A stretch of 64,000 nt of DNA, taken from assembly GCA_003963075.1 (NCBI GenBank), contig RXJV01000089.1, positions 1 to 64,000 on the forward strand, read 5' to 3'. A model generated the notes under the pieces. It had not been told where the DNA came from, did no database searches, and worked only from the letters and a program-made list of their open reading frames with translations. This document shows positions 10,001 to 20,073 of this stretch, one piece after another. Numbering within the stretch: position 1 is the stretch's first letter; every line of letters starts with the position of its first letter. The stretch is from Burkholderiales bacterium (lineage in GTDB: Bacteria > Pseudomonadota > Gammaproteobacteria > Burkholderiales > Burkholderiaceae_C). Position numbers and translations under genes: made by a program.

Positions 10001-11315
10001 CGTCCAGCCGGCGCAGCTCGGCCAGCTTGTCGGCGATCTTCAATTCCAGGCCGCGCGGCACCGGCTCGTACCAACGCTGGCCTTCCAGCCCGTCGGGCAG
10101 GTACTGTTCGCCGGCCGCGTAGGCGTTTGGCTCGTCATGCGCGTAGCGGTAGGCATGGCCGTAGCCCAGCTCCTTCATCAGCCGGGTCGGCGCATTGCGC
10201 AGGTGCACGGGCACGGGGCGGGAGGTGTCCTGCTTGATGAAGGCTTTAACCTCGTTGAAGGCCCCGTAGACCGCGTTGGACTTGGGCGCCACGGCCAGGT
10301 AGACGACGGCCTCGGCCAGTGCCAGCTCGCCTTCGGGCGAGCCCAGGCGCTCGTAGGCCTCGGCGGCGTCCAGCGTGATGCGCAGCGCGCGCGGGTCGGC
10401 CAGGCCGATGTCCTCGCTGGCCATGCGGATCAGGCGGCGGGCGATGTAGCGGGCGTCCACGCCGCCATCCAGCATGCGCGCGAACCAGTACAGCGCACCG
10501 TCGGGGCTGCTGCCGCGCACCGACTTGTGCAGCGCGGAGATCACGTCGTAGAACTGATCGCCGCCCTTGTCGTAGCGGCGCAGCTGCTCGCCCAGCGCCC
10601 GCTCCAGCAGGGCCTCGTCGATGGGCGCCCCCTGGGCCAGTGAGGCCGCGGTGTCGAAGGCGTTCAGCAGCCGGCGCGCGTCGCCGTCGGCATAGCCGAC
10701 CAGCCGCTGGGCGGCCTCGGGCGTGGGCGGCGCCACCCCGAGCTCGGCCGCGCCGCGGGCGACGAGCTGGCCCAGCTCGTCGGCATCCAGGCTCTTGAGC
10801 ACCTGCACCGTGGCCCGCGACAGCAGCGCTGAGTTGACCTCAAAGCTCGGGTTCTCGGTCGTCGCGCCGATGAAGGTGAAGAGCCCGGCCTCGACGTGCG
10901 GCAGGAAGGCATCCTGCTGCGACTTGTTGAAGCGGTGGACCTCGTCGACGAACACCACCGTGCGCCGGCCCTGCGCCGCGGCGACCTGCGCGCGCTCGAC
11001 GGCCTCGCGGATCTCCTTCACGCCGCCGAGCACCGCCGAGATCGCGATGAACTGCGCATCGAAGGCGCCGGCCATCAGCCGGGCCAGCGTCGTCTTGCCG
11101 ACGCCCGGCGGGCCCCACAGGATCATGCTGTGCAGCCGGCCGGCATCGAAGGCCACGCGCAGCGGCATGCCGGGCCCGAGCAGGTGGCGCTGGCCGATGA
11201 CTTCGTCCAGCGTCTTGGGCCGCAGCCGCTCGGCCAGCGGGATGCCGGCCAGCGGCGCCGCGGGCGCCGGCGCGGCGTCGGGAAGGGGCTCGTCGTCGAA
11301 CAGTGATGCGCTCAC
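9978..11315 (-). CDS. rarA: Replication-associated recombination protein A (MgsA/RarA AAA+ ATPase)
   Basis: 445 residues. This AAA+ clamp-loader-like ATPase acts at stalled replication forks. Walker A WGPPGVGKTT, Walker B VVFVDEVHRFNKSQQD and sensor 1 GATTENPSFEVN are intact. The C-terminal part carries the RarA tetramerisation region with SALHKSVRGSSPDGALYW and the YLPDGLEGQRWYEP motif near the end. It is last in ftsK-lolA-rarA, the same order as in E. coli, with an ATGA overlap to lolA. Its 3' end overlaps the next binding-protein gene by 23 nt. Confidence 0.97.
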   Translation of the reverse strand: MSASLFDDEPLPDAAPAPAAPLAGIPLAERLRPKTLDEVIGQRHLLGPGMPLRVAFDAGRLHSMILWGPPGVGKTTLARLMAGAFDAQFIAISAVLGGVKEIREAVERAQVAAAQGRRTVVFVDEVHRFNKSQQDAFLPHVEAGLFTFIGATTENPSFEVNSALLSRATVQVLKSLDADELGQLVARGAAELGVAPPTPEAAQRLVGYADGDARRLLNAFDTAASLAQGAPIDEALLERALGEQLRRYDKGGDQFYDVISALHKSVRGSSPDGALYWFARMLDGGVDARYIARRLIRMASEDIGLADPRALRITLDAAEAYERLGSPEGELALAEAVVYLAVAPKSNAVYGAFNEVKAFIKQDTSRPVPVHLRNAPTRLMKELGYGHAYRYAHDEPNAYAAGEQYLPDGLEGQRWYEPVPRGLELKIADKLAELRRLDDEAAAGA

Positions 11316-11917
11316 TGCTCGATCAGGTCCGCCCCAGCGGGCAACTTGAACTGGAAGCGCTCGGCCGGCACGGCCACGTTCGCCTGCACCGCGCTGAAGT
11401 CCAGCCGCGAACGCTGGCCAAAGCCGTCGACGATCTCCATCGCGGCCAGGTCCTTGCCCTTGAAGCCCAGCTTCAGCGACTGGATGGTCGACTCGGCCTG
11501 CTTCGGGATGGCCTGCACCCAGTCGATGCCGCCTTCGCTGGGCTGGCCCTTCAACGTGAAGTCATGGTCAATGTGGCTGCCAGCCAGCAGGGCCGCCGGC
11601 GTGGCGCCGAGCGCATCGGCCAGCTTGCGCGAGCTGGCCTGGTTGAGGTCGGCATCAAAGATCCAGACCTTCTGGCCATCGGCGACGATGATCTGCTCGA
11701 AAGGCTTGGCATAGGCGAAACGAAAGCGGTTGGGCCGCTCGAACTCGAAGCTGCCCGAGGACAGTTTTTTGCGCTTGCCATCCGGTGACGTGACCGTCTG
11801 TGTGAATGCGGCCCTGCCGCTTTTCACATCGCGGGCAAAGTCGCGCAGCGCATCGACCGCATCGGCCCAGGCCATGCCGCTCGACAGCAGCGTCAGGACG
11901 ATCAGGATCTTTTTCAT
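11312..11917 (-). CDS. lolA: Outer-membrane lipoprotein carrier protein LolA
   Basis: 201 residues with a signal peptide at about 1-18 (cleavage after AWA). Periplasmic chaperone that carries lipoproteins from LolCDE to the outer-membrane receptor. LolA features: [21 protein letters not shown] near residue 37, FERPNRFRF, and [14 protein letters not shown]. It overlaps both ftsK (upstream) and rarA (downstream) by 4 nt, so translation is coupled across the three genes. Confidence 0.96.
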   Translation of the reverse strand: MKKILIVLTLLSSGMAWADAVDALRDFARDVKSGRAAFTQTVTSPDGKRKKLSSGSFEFERPNRFRFAYAKPFEQIIVADGQKVWIFDADLNQASSRKLADALGATPAALLAGSHIDHDFTLKGQPSEGGIDWVQAIPKQAESTIQSLKLGFKGKDLAAMEIVDGFGQRSRLDFSAVQANVAVPAERFQFKLPAGADLIEQ

Positions 11918-14307
11918 TCGTCGCGTTTGGGAACGATCAACTCACGGCTGCCATTGGCCGCCAGCGCGCCGACCAGGCCCGACTTCTCCATCTGCTCCAG
12001 CAGCCGGGCCGCGCGGTTGTAGCCGATGCGCAGATGGCGCTGCACCAGCGAGATCGAGGCCTTGCGATGCTGCAGCACGATGGCCACGGCCTGGTCGTAC
12101 ATCGGGTCGGCCTCGCCGCTGGATTCGCCCGGTGCCGGCGCCTCGCCGCCGAACTCGTCCAGCACACCGCCTTCGAGGATGCCGTCGATGTAGTTGGGCT
12201 CGCCCTGGCTCTTGATGTACTCCACGACGCGGTGCACCTCGTCGTCGCTGACGAAGGCGCCGTGCACGCGGATCGGCAGGCCGGTGCCGGAGGGCATGTA
12301 GAGCATGTCGCCCATGCCGAGCAGGGCCTCGGCGCCCATCTGGTCGAGGATGGTGCGGCTGTCGATCTTGCTGCTGACCTGGAAGGACAGCCGCGTCGGG
12401 ATGTTGGCCTTGATCAGGCCGGTGATGACGTCCACCGACGGCCGCTGCGTGGCCAGGATCAGGTGGATGCCGGCCGCGCGGGCCTTCTGGGCCAGGCGGG
12501 CGATCAGTTCCTCGATCTTCTTGCCGACCACCATCATCAGGTCGGCCAGCTCGTCGATGACGACGACGATGAAGGGCAGGCGCTCCAGCGGCTCCGGCTC
12601 GTCGTTGTTCAACGCGAAGGGGTTGGGGATGCTGACGCCGTTGGCCTTGGCCTCGTCGATCTTTTTGTTGTAGCCAGCCAGGTTGCGAACGCCCAGCTTG
12701 GACATCAGCTTGTAGCGCCGCTCCATCTCGCCGACACACCAGTTCAGCGCATTGGCCGCCTGCTTCATGTCCGTCACCACAGGTGCCAGCAGATGCGGGA
12801 TGCCCTCGTAGACGCTCATCTCCAGCATCTTGGGGTCGATCAGGATCAGCCGCACATCGCGCGCCTCGGCCTTGTAGAGCAGGCTGAGGATCATCGCGTT
12901 GATACCCACCGACTTGCCTGAGCCGGTGGTGCCGGCGACCAGGCAGTGAGGCATCTTGGCAAGGTCGGCCACGACCGGCAGGCCGACGATGTCCTTGCCC
13001 AGGCCCATGGTCAGCTGCGAGGCGGCATCGGCATAGACCTGCGAGCCGAGGATCTCGGACAGGCGGATGGTCTGGCGGCGTGCGTTGGGCAGCTCCAGCG
13101 CCATGTAGTTCTTGCCCGGGATCGTCTCGACGACGCGGATGGACACCAGGCTCAAGGACCGTGCCAGGTCCTTGGCCAGGTTGACCACCTGCGAGCCCTT
13201 CACGCCGGTGGCCGGCTCGATCTCGTAGCGCGTGATGACCGGGCCCGGCGACGCGGCAACCACATGCACCTCGACGCCGAAGTCGCGCAGCTTCTTTTCG
13301 ATCAGGCGGCTGGTCATTTCCAGCGACTCGGGCGTCACCGTCTCTTGACGGCCAGGTGCTGCATCCAGCAGGTCGACCTGCGGCAGCTTGGCGTCGCCGA
13401 CATCGGCAAACAGCGTCTGCTGCCTCTCCTTGGCGACACGGGTGGACTGTGGCACCTCGATCACCGGCGTTTCGATGACGAGCGGCACATGCTCGATGCC
13501 GAGGTCGCGCTCCAACTGGCGCTCGGCCTCGCGCTCGACCTCGACCTCCTGCTCGCGCGCCTTGACGGCCTGCTGACCGGCCTTCTGGTCGGCCTTGATC
13601 TCGCGCTGCTCGATGCGCTTCTCGCGCAACTGCTCGATGCGCTCGCCGATGCGCTCGGCCAGCTGGCCCCAAGAAAAACGCAATGCCCAGGACATGCCGA
13701 CCAGCAGCAGCACGATCCACACCACACCCGAGCCGGCGAAGCCCAGCGCCTTCATGCCCCAGGGGCCAAGGACATAGCCGATCAAACCGCCGGCATGGCC
13801 GCCCGGCAGGCGCGGCTCCAGCACGTAAAGCCGGCTCCACTCCAGTGCGCAGCTTGCACCGAGCAACAGCAGGACACCGGCCCACCAGCGCAACCGTTGG
13901 CCCCAGTGCGGCACCGGCGCGATGTCATGCCGCAGCAGGCCTGCCAAGCTGCGCAGCCAGGCGCGCAGGGCGAGCAGCGGCAGCCACCAGGCCGAAAAAC
14001 CAAAAACGAAAAGCAGGCCGTCCGACAACCAGGCGCCCAGGCTGCCAACGCGGTTGCCGACCAGTTCGCGCTCGCCGCTGCTGCTGAAGGCCGCATCGCG
14101 CAGGTCGTGGGTGCCGAGGGCCAACACCAGCAAACCCAGCGCAAGCGCCGTCAACGCCAGCCAGAGCGGGGTGCGCAGCAGCCGGGATGCGGCCGAAGGC
14201 GGGGCGGCATTGCGCGCAGGAGCCTGGCGGCGGCTGGGCTTGGCCGAGGCGGCGGGTTCGCTCGCAGCGCCATCGCCGCCGAGCAGGGAACCGAGGGGAA
14301 AACTCAT
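11914..14307 (-). CDS. ftsK: DNA translocase FtsK
   Basis: 797 residues. Four membrane segments lie in about the first 210 residues, followed by a charged, Glu/Arg/Gln-rich linker (about 215-270). The RecA-like motor has Walker [11 protein letters not shown] near residue 460 and Walker [13 protein letters not shown]. The C-terminal gamma winged helix (about 735-797) contains [18 protein letters not shown], which reads KOPS sites. The protein anchors at the septum, pumps the chromosome termini and activates XerCD at dif. The linker is short compared with E. coli FtsK, as is usual in this group. The start is the ATG at 14307, which has no Shine-Dalgarno but a CACAAT hexamer 6 nt upstream. Confidence 0.97.
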   Translation of the reverse strand: MSFPLGSLLGGDGAASEPAASAKPSRRQAPARNAAPPSAASRLLRTPLWLALTALALGLLVLALGTHDLRDAAFSSSGERELVGNRVGSLGAWLSDGLLFVFGFSAWWLPLLALRAWLRSLAGLLRHDIAPVPHWGQRLRWWAGVLLLLGASCALEWSRLYVLEPRLPGGHAGGLIGYVLGPWGMKALGFAGSGVVWIVLLLVGMSWALRFSWGQLAERIGERIEQLREKRIEQREIKADQKAGQQAVKAREQEVEVEREAERQLERDLGIEHVPLVIETPVIEVPQSTRVAKERQQTLFADVGDAKLPQVDLLDAAPGRQETVTPESLEMTSRLIEKKLRDFGVEVHVVAASPGPVITRYEIEPATGVKGSQVVNLAKDLARSLSLVSIRVVETIPGKNYMALELPNARRQTIRLSEILGSQVYADAASQLTMGLGKDIVGLPVVADLAKMPHCLVAGTTGSGKSVGINAMILSLLYKAEARDVRLILIDPKMLEMSVYEGIPHLLAPVVTDMKQAANALNWCVGEMERRYKLMSKLGVRNLAGYNKKIDEAKANGVSIPNPFALNNDEPEPLERLPFIVVVIDELADLMMVVGKKIEELIARLAQKARAAGIHLILATQRPSVDVITGLIKANIPTRLSFQVSSKIDSRTILDQMGAEALLGMGDMLYMPSGTGLPIRVHGAFVSDDEVHRVVEYIKSQGEPNYIDGILEGGVLDEFGGEAPAPGESSGEADPMYDQAVAIVLQHRKASISLVQRHLRIGYNRAARLLEQMEKSGLVGALAANGSRELIVPKRDE

Positions 14308-14313
14308 GCCGTC

Positions 14314-14319
14314 ATTGTG
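14314..14319 (-). promoter_or_regulatory. Candidate leaderless -10 element for ftsK
   Basis: On the minus strand CACAAT is followed by 6 nt and the ftsK ATG. A -10 element at this distance would place the transcription start at or within a base or two of the start codon. No -35 was recognised. The arrangement is the same as for roxA. Confidence 0.4.
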
Positions 14320-14361
14320 CCCCGGCGCCCCTCGCCGCTCCGCCGGACAGCGCGAGCGGCA

Positions 14362-15030
14362 TCAATCGTGGGTCAGGCGTTCCTTGATGACGACCGAGCC
14401 GTTCTCCAGCGTTTCGATGACGCCGCGCTCTTCCAGGTCCTTCATCACCCGGCTGACCATCTCGCGCGAGGCGCCGACGACCTTGGCCATGTCCTGGCGC
14501 GACACCTTGCCGCGGATCAGCTTGATGCCCTTCTCGTCCTCGGCCATGTCGAGCAGCGTACGCGCCACCCGGCCGTACACGTCCAGCAGCGCCAGCGACT
14601 CGATCTGCCGGTCAGCATTGCGCAGCCGGGCCACCAGGCCGCGCAGGATGCCGTAGGACAGGCTGCTGCTTTCGGGCAGGCAGCGGGCGAACTCCATGCG
14701 GCCCAGCACCAGCATGTCGGTCTGCACCTCGGCGCGAACGGTGGCCGAATGCGGCTCGTTGTCGATCAGGCTCATCTCGCCGACGTAGTCGCCGGACTGA
14801 AGCACCGCCAGGATGACCTCGCGGCCGCGGTGGTCGGCGGTCAGCACGCGGGCGCGGCCGTTGAGCAAGATGAACAAGGCGTTGGACTTGGTGCCCTGTT
14901 CGACGATCAGTTCACCGCGCTTGAAGCGGCGCTTGACGACGCTGTCGGCGATGGACTGGGCCTGATCGGTGGTCAGCATCGAGAACAGCGGAACGCGCCG
15001 AATCAGGTCCAGGTTGGAAATCATCGCCAT
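14362..15030 (-). CDS. Crp/Fnr-family transcriptional regulator
   Basis: 222 residues from the ATG at 15030, which has GGAG 7 nt upstream; longer in-frame readings cross the promoter and the antisense of trxB. An N-terminal cyclic-nucleotide-binding beta-roll (about 15-130) leads through a dimer helix to a winged helix-turn-helix (about 172-205) with recognition helix SREMVSRVMKDL, of Crp rather than Fnr type. There is no N-terminal cysteine cluster, so it is not an oxygen-sensing Fnr. The phosphate-binding cassette reads GEMSLIDNEPHSATV: Glu85 is kept but the arginine that contacts the cyclic phosphate in Crp is His94. Ligand binding may therefore be altered or absent. It lies between ftsK and trxB, where E. 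coli has lrp. Confidence 0.9.
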   Translation of the reverse strand: MAMISNLDLIRRVPLFSMLTTDQAQSIADSVVKRRFKRGELIVEQGTKSNALFILLNGRARVLTADHRGREVILAVLQSGDYVGEMSLIDNEPHSATVRAEVQTDMLVLGRMEFARCLPESSSLSYGILRGLVARLRNADRQIESLALLDVYGRVARTLLDMAEDEKGIKLIRGKVSRQDMAKVVGASREMVSRVMKDLEERGVIETLENGSVVIKERLTHD

Positions 15031-15087
15031 AGGTCGTCTCCAGGTTTGAGGCCAAGGCCGGCACCGAAATTGACGCCTGCCTAAAAT

Positions 15088-15106
15088 GGCGTGCATTTTG
15101 CACACC
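15088..15106. promoter_or_regulatory. Imperfect palindrome, candidate operator between the Crp-like gene and trxB
   Basis: GGCGTGCA, TTT, TGCACACC: arms of 8 bp with one mismatch, 58-76 nt upstream of the Crp-like gene and 87-105 nt upstream of trxB. The GTGCA/TGCAC half sites resemble degenerate Crp-type half sites with shorter spacing, so autoregulation is plausible. A TAAAAT hexamer (15082-15087, plus strand) lies next to it and may be the trxB -10. Confidence 0.4.
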
Positions 15107-15162
15107 TGACAGCGCCTGCCCCAACAGTCGGCCTTGGGGTTTTCACTTCGGCACCGAGCTGA

Positions 15163-16152
<990 letters not shown>

Positions 16153-16162
16153 ATCAGGGCTA

Positions 16163-16189
16163 TTGCGAATTCGGGTTTGCCGCTATACT
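16163..16189 (+). promoter_or_regulatory. Candidate promoter for rpmB-rpmG
   Basis: TTGCGA (16163-16168) and TATACT (16184-16189), separated by 15 nt. The hexamer TATACT stands out in this GC-rich DNA. A start near 16196 gives a leader of about 125 nt before rpmB, containing a small GCCCG/CGGGC hairpin near 16270 and a GGAGAAG ribosome binding site. Confidence 0.55.
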
Positions 16190-16319
16190 CGCGGGCTTGC
16201 CTGCCGGATGGATCGCGTTCGGCCTCGGTGTGAGCCGGGGTTGGATTTAGCAGGCATATGCGGTCAAAGGGCTGCCCGGATGTCGGGCGGCTGGTCAAAC
16301 GTCAGAGTGGAGAAGCGTC

Positions 16320-16553
16320 ATGGCACGCGTCTGTCAAGTCACGGGCAAGAAGCCCATGGTCGGGAACAATGTGTCCCACGCCAACAACAAAACCAAGCGT
16401 CGGTTCTTGCCGAACCTGCAATACCGCCGTTTCTGGGTGGAGTCCGAGAACCGTTGGGTGCGCCTGCGCATCTCCAACGCCGCTCTGCGTCTGATCGACA
16501 AGGTCGGTATCGACCAAGTCGTCGCCGATCTGCGCGCCAAAGGCGAGCTCTGA
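16320..16553 (+). CDS. rpmB: 50S ribosomal protein L28
   Basis: 77 residues. It begins [21 protein letters not shown] and continues [13 protein letters not shown], diagnostic of bacterial L28. GTGGAGAAGCGTC precedes the ATG and gives a good ribosome binding site. L28 is an assembly protein of the large subunit near the exit site. It is followed after 31 nt by rpmG, the classical rpmB-rpmG pair. Confidence 0.98.
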   Translation: MARVCQVTGKKPMVGNNVSHANNKTKRRFLPNLQYRRFWVESENRWVRLRISNAALRLIDKVGIDQVVADLRAKGEL

Positions 16554-16584
16554 TCGCCCACTGACCCACTAAAGGAACACGACC

Positions 16585-16755
16585 ATGGCATCCAAAGGCG
16601 GCCGCGAAAAGATCAAGCTGGAGTCCACCGCGGGCACCGGCCATTTCTACACGACGAACAAGAACAAGAAGACCACGCCCGAGAAGCTCGAATTCATGAA
16701 GTTCGACCCGAAGGCGCGCAAGCACGTCCTGTACAAGGAAATCAAGCTGAAGTGA
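16585..16755 (+). CDS. rpmG: 50S ribosomal protein L33
   Basis: 56 residues, beginning [20 protein letters not shown] and then [22 protein letters not shown]. It is the zinc-free (C-minus) type: there are no CxxC pairs. AAAGGAACACGACC precedes the ATG as ribosome binding site. It is second in the rpmB-rpmG transcript and is followed by a strong terminator. Confidence 0.98.
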   Translation: MASKGGREKIKLESTAGTGHFYTTNKNKKTTPEKLEFMKFDPKARKHVLYKEIKLK

Positions 16756-16791
16756 CGACCGGCGGCGACTGCCGCCTTTGTCTCAAAAGCA

Positions 16792-16830
16792 AACCCGCCG
16801 CGCGACTGCGCTGGCGGGTTTCTTTTTTTC
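16792..16830 (+). terminator. Rho-independent terminator after rpmG
   Basis: AACCCGCC ... GGCGGGTT, an 8-bp stem (16792-16799 with 16813-16820), followed by TCTTTTTTTC. A smaller GGCGGC/GCCGCC hairpin (16761-16776) sits between the rpmG stop and this terminator. Confidence 0.9.
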
Positions 16831-16847
16831 AGGCGTCGCTGCTGGAC

Positions 16848-17336
16848 TCAGCGGGCTGACGCGGCAAGTTGCGGCGCCAGCTCACGGCTCATCCAACGCT
16901 CAAGCATGCGTTTCTCGAAGCGCAGCGGATCGCCGTCCGGATGCACGTTGAAGCCGCTGAGGTAGTCCAAGTCGCGCAGCCTGGCCTCGCCCTGCTGCTG
17001 CAGCCGGTTGCCCTCACGCACTTCGTACCGGAACGACATGGCCGGAGAGGTGTGGGAACGCATCACACGCAGCCACTGCGCGTGTCGGCCAACGGGTTCC
17101 ACCTCGCCAGCGAGGTCCACGTCGGTGATCTCGAAGGTCACATCCCGCCCGGGCAGCTGCTTGCCGGCCTCGGCGACGAGAAAGGCCTCGAGATCCTTCA
17201 GGACTTCGAGCCGCCGAAAGCCGTTGTTGTCCCGGATGTCAGAGAACTTCTCAGGGTTCACGAAGCTGACCTTCACGTCGGCCTGGGCGGTGGCAGACAA
17301 GGCCAGCAGGCCCAGCGCAATGCAGCGGTACTTCAT
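16848..17336 (-). CDS. DUF3016 family periplasmic protein
   Basis: 162 residues with a signal peptide at about 1-19 (cleavage after AQA). The mature protein starts DVKVSFVNPEKFSDIRDNNG, the typical DUF3016 opening. The rest contains conserved-looking DVTFEITDVDLAGEVEP and LRFEKRMLERWM. DUF3016 proteins are exported and of unknown function; no enzyme motif or lipobox is seen. It is convergent with rpmG (92 nt between) and is followed on its own strand only by the terminator facing rpmG. Confidence 0.8.
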   Translation of the reverse strand: MKYRCIALGLLALSATAQADVKVSFVNPEKFSDIRDNNGFRRLEVLKDLEAFLVAEAGKQLPGRDVTFEITDVDLAGEVEPVGRHAQWLRVMRSHTSPAMSFRYEVREGNRLQQQGEARLRDLDYLSGFNVHPDGDPLRFEKRMLERWMSRELAPQLAASAR

Positions 17337-17389
17337 GGCAAACCTCCAGAGGCAGCGACTACGGATTCCCCAAGTCTAGGCCAGACGAT

Positions 17390-17415
17390 AAAAAAGGGCG
17401 CCCCGCAGGGCGCCC
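17390..17415 (-). terminator. Rho-independent terminator after the fatty acid desaturase gene
   Basis: Read on the minus strand: GGGCGCCC, TGCG, GGGCGCCC and then six T. An 8-bp GC-only stem with a U run, 28 nt past the desaturase stop codon. Confidence 0.9.
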
Positions 17416-17443
17416 TCGACACGGATGAAACGCGAGCCTGGGT

Positions 17444-18655
17444 TCAGGCATGGGCGGCGCGCAGCCGCATCGAGAAGGCCTGGAGCTCGGCAATGCCGCT
17501 TTCCTCGGCGCGACGGCACCATGCCTGCAACTCGGCCACCAGTTGCTCCGCCGAAACATTCGTGCGCGTCCACATCTGACGCAGTTCCTCGCGCATGGTC
17601 ACCAGCTTGTCGATGACCGGGCTCGCAGCGCGCGCATGGGCAAGGTCGCCCTGCACCGCCGCAGGAATGCGTTCCTCGTCGCGATGCAGCCAGCGCTTCG
17701 CCTGCTTGAACTGCGCGAAGCGTTCGCTGTGCTTGCCACCCTCGGCCTGGATCCTGGCGAGTTCAGCCGCACAGGCAGCCTTCAGGCCGCGGGCATAGCT
17801 GGCCATGACCTCGTAGCGGTTCGCGATCAGCGCTTCCAGCGTGCGGGCATCAGCGGGCTTGACTTCACCCAGGCTGAGCTTGGGCGCTGTCTTCCGGACC
17901 TTGGCCCAACCCAGCATCTCCAGGCCGCGGATATAGACCCAGCCGATGTCGAACTCGTAGGGCTTGACCGAGAACTTGGCCGACGTCGGGTAGGTGTGGT
18001 GGTTGTTGTGCAGCTCTTCGCCGCCGACGATCAGCGTCCAGGGGATGAGGTTGGTCGAAGCGTCAGGCGCCTCGAAGTTGCGATAGCCCCAGTAGTGGCC
18101 GATGCCATTGATGACGCCTGCGGCCCAGAACGGGATCCAGACCATCTGGATGGCCCAGATAGTCGCGCCGATGGCACCGAACAGGGTCACGTTGATGATG
18201 AGCATCAGCGCCACGCCCTGCCAGCTGTACTTGCTGTACAGGTGGTTCTCAATCCAGTCATCGGGCGTGCCGCGGCTGTACTTGGCAATGGTTTCAGCGT
18301 TCTTGGCCTCAGCACGGTAGAGCTCGGCGCCTTCGGCCAGCACCTTTTTCAGGCCGCGGGTTTGCGGGCTGTGCGGATCTTCCTCGGTCTCGCACTTGGC
18401 GTGGTGCTTGCGGTGGATCGCCACCCACTCGCGGGTGACCATGCCCGTCGTCATCCAGAGCCAGAAGCGGAAGAAGTGCGAGGGGATGGGGCCGAGATCC
18501 AGCGCACGGTGGGCTTGGGAGCGATGCAGGAAGATCGTGACCGAAGCGATCGTGATATGGGTGACAACCAGTGTGTAGATGACAAGTTGCCAGGCACTGA
18601 AGTTCGCCAGGCCGTTTTCCAGCCACAGCAGCAGCGCGTTCAAGAGTTCGTTCAT
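17444..18655 (-). CDS. Membrane fatty acid desaturase (acyl-CoA/acyl-lipid delta-9 type)
   Basis: 403 residues from the ATG at 18655; the longer reading adds 11 unlike residues. Membrane segments lie near 15-45 and 150-200. The three histidine boxes of di-iron desaturases are present: HRSQAHR near 42, HRKHH near 84 and HNNHHTYP near 220, plus GIGHYWGYRNF. It introduces a cis double bond into saturated acyl chains at the inner membrane and is typically used for membrane fluidity. The C-terminal 130 residues are a soluble charged extension seen in this proteobacterial subfamily. A TACAAT/TTGAAT pair lies about 45 nt upstream. Confidence 0.93.
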   Translation of the reverse strand: MNELLNALLLWLENGLANFSAWQLVIYTLVVTHITIASVTIFLHRSQAHRALDLGPIPSHFFRFWLWMTTGMVTREWVAIHRKHHAKCETEEDPHSPQTRGLKKVLAEGAELYRAEAKNAETIAKYSRGTPDDWIENHLYSKYSWQGVALMLIINVTLFGAIGATIWAIQMVWIPFWAAGVINGIGHYWGYRNFEAPDASTNLIPWTLIVGGEELHNNHHTYPTSAKFSVKPYEFDIGWVYIRGLEMLGWAKVRKTAPKLSLGEVKPADARTLEALIANRYEVMASYARGLKAACAAELARIQAEGGKHSERFAQFKQAKRWLHRDEERIPAAVQGDLAHARAASPVIDKLVTMREELRQMWTRTNVSAEQLVAELQAWCRRAEESGIAELQAFSMRLRAAHA

Positions 18656-18698
18656 GCGTCCAGAACCTCGGCCGAGTCGGCCATGCAAGAGAGTCTCG

Positions 18699-18725
18699 AT
18701 TGTAGGGGGACGCCTCCAGATTCAA
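18699..18725 (-). promoter_or_regulatory. Candidate promoter for the desaturase gene
   Basis: On the minus strand: TTGAAT (18725-18720), a 15-nt spacer, TACAAT (18704-18699). The spacer is short, but both hexamers are good for this genome. The leader would be about 37 nt. Confidence 0.45.
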
Positions 18726-18785
18726 GGCCGCCAGCGTGCTGCACGCGGGCAATCGGGTGCGAATCGGCGCGTTCCTTGACCGACG

Positions 18786-20048
18786 TCAAGCCGACCGCTC
18801 CCAGGCGACCGCGAAGAAGCCGTCCGTCGCATGCCGGTGCGGCCACAGGCGCAGCGCGCCCTTGTCGACCAGTTCATCGGCCCGCTCGACCTGGGCCTTG
18901 CCCAGCGCCTCGGCGGCGTCCAGCGGCTGGAACTCGGCGTGAGCCGCGGCAAACTCGGCGGCAATCGCCTCGTTTTCGGCGTCCAGCAGGCTGCACGTCG
19001 CATACACCAGCCGCCCGCCCGGTTTCACAAGGCGCGCAGCGCTGGTCAGGATGGCCCGCTGCTTGGCCTGCAGTTCCGCCACCGCCTGGGGCGACTGGCG
19101 CCATTTCAGGTCCGGGTTGCGGCGCAGCGTGCCCAGGCCCGAGCACGGGGCATCGACCAGCACGCGGTCGATCTTCCCGGCCAAGCGCTTGATGCGCTCG
19201 TCCCGCTCGTGCGCGATCTGCGCCGGGTAGACGTTGGACAGCCCGCTGCGCGCCAGCCGGGGCTTGAGCGCGTCCAGCCGGTGGCCCGACACATCAAAGG
19301 CATAGAGCCGCCCGGTGTTGCGCATCGCCGCGCCGAGCGCCAGCGTCTTGCCGCCGGCGCCGGCGCAGAAGTCCACCACCATCTCGCCGCGCTTTGGCGC
19401 GAGAAGCAGGGCCAGCAACTGGCTGCCTTCGTCCTGCACCTCGATGCCGCCGCTGGTGAACAGGTCAAGCCGGTTCAGGGCCGGCTTGCCCTGCACGCGC
19501 AGGCCCAGCGGCGAGAACGGTGTCGGCACCGCGTCGATACCGGCGGCCTGCAGTTGCGCCAGCGCCTCCTCGCGCTTGAGCTTGAGGGTGTTGACCCGCA
19601 GGTCCAGCGGCGCCGGTTCGTTCATCGCCGCAGCCAGCTGCCAGAAATCGTCGTCGCCAAGCCGCTCCTGCAAGGGCACGGCCAGCCAGTCCGGCAGGTT
19701 GTGGCGCAGCCGGGGCGCGAGGCTGTCGGGGCTGATCGCCTGGACCTGCTCCAGCCAGGCCTTCTCCGCCGGGCTGAGCGCGGCGCGCAGGAAGCTGTCC
19801 GTGCCGCGCCAGGCGAGGATTGCCAGCCGGCGTGGCAGCGGCCCGCTGCCGCTCTGGGCCAGGCTCTGGAACTTGAGCCGCTCGCGCAGCATCGCGTAGA
19901 CCGTCTCGGCCACGCTGGCGCGCTCGCGCTGGCCGAGGTTTTTGTGTTGACGGAAGAAGGCCGAGACGGTGGCGTCGGCCGGCGCGTCGAGCTTGTTGAC
20001 GGCGCCGATCAGCTCGGCCGCCAGCTCCAGCAGGGCATTAGGATGCAT
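18786..20048 (-). CDS. rsmB: RsmB-type 16S rRNA (cytosine-C5) methyltransferase
   Basis: 420 residues from the ATG at 20048. An N-terminal NusB-like RNA-binding domain (about 10-130) precedes a Rossmann methyltransferase. SAM motif I is VVDFCAGAGGKTLALG near residue 235. The two catalytic cysteines are in VDAPCSGLGTLRRNPD (motif IV) and VYATCSLLDAENE (motif VI). The NusB-like domain makes RsmB (C967) more likely than RsmF or other NOP2 paralogues. It is divergent from the DUF1345 gene, with only 25 nt between start codons. Confidence 0.9.
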   Translation of the reverse strand: MHPNALLELAAELIGAVNKLDAPADATVSAFFRQHKNLGQRERASVAETVYAMLRERLKFQSLAQSGSGPLPRRLAILAWRGTDSFLRAALSPAEKAWLEQVQAISPDSLAPRLRHNLPDWLAVPLQERLGDDDFWQLAAAMNEPAPLDLRVNTLKLKREEALAQLQAAGIDAVPTPFSPLGLRVQGKPALNRLDLFTSGGIEVQDEGSQLLALLLAPKRGEMVVDFCAGAGGKTLALGAAMRNTGRLYAFDVSGHRLDALKPRLARSGLSNVYPAQIAHERDERIKRLAGKIDRVLVDAPCSGLGTLRRNPDLKWRQSPQAVAELQAKQRAILTSAARLVKPGGRLVYATCSLLDAENEAIAAEFAAAHAEFQPLDAAEALGKAQVERADELVDKGALRLWPHRHATDGFFAVAWERSA

Positions 20049-20053
20049 CGCCT

Positions 20054-20060
20054 CATTATC
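20054..20060. promoter_or_regulatory. Overlapping divergent -10 elements for rsmB and the DUF1345 gene
   Basis: Minus strand GATAAT (20060-20055), preceded by TGG as an extended -10, sits 6 nt before the rsmB ATG. Plus strand CATTAT (20054-20059) sits 14 nt before the DUF1345 ATG. The two hexamers share five bases because the sequence is symmetric. Confidence 0.45.
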
Positions 20061-20073
20061 CCAACTCGCCTCC

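Noticed and set aside
12946-15084. Open frame of over 700 codons antisense to ftsK and the Crp-like gene
   Set aside because: Low-complexity Ala/Gln/His/Asp-rich composition and full overlap with well-supported genes.
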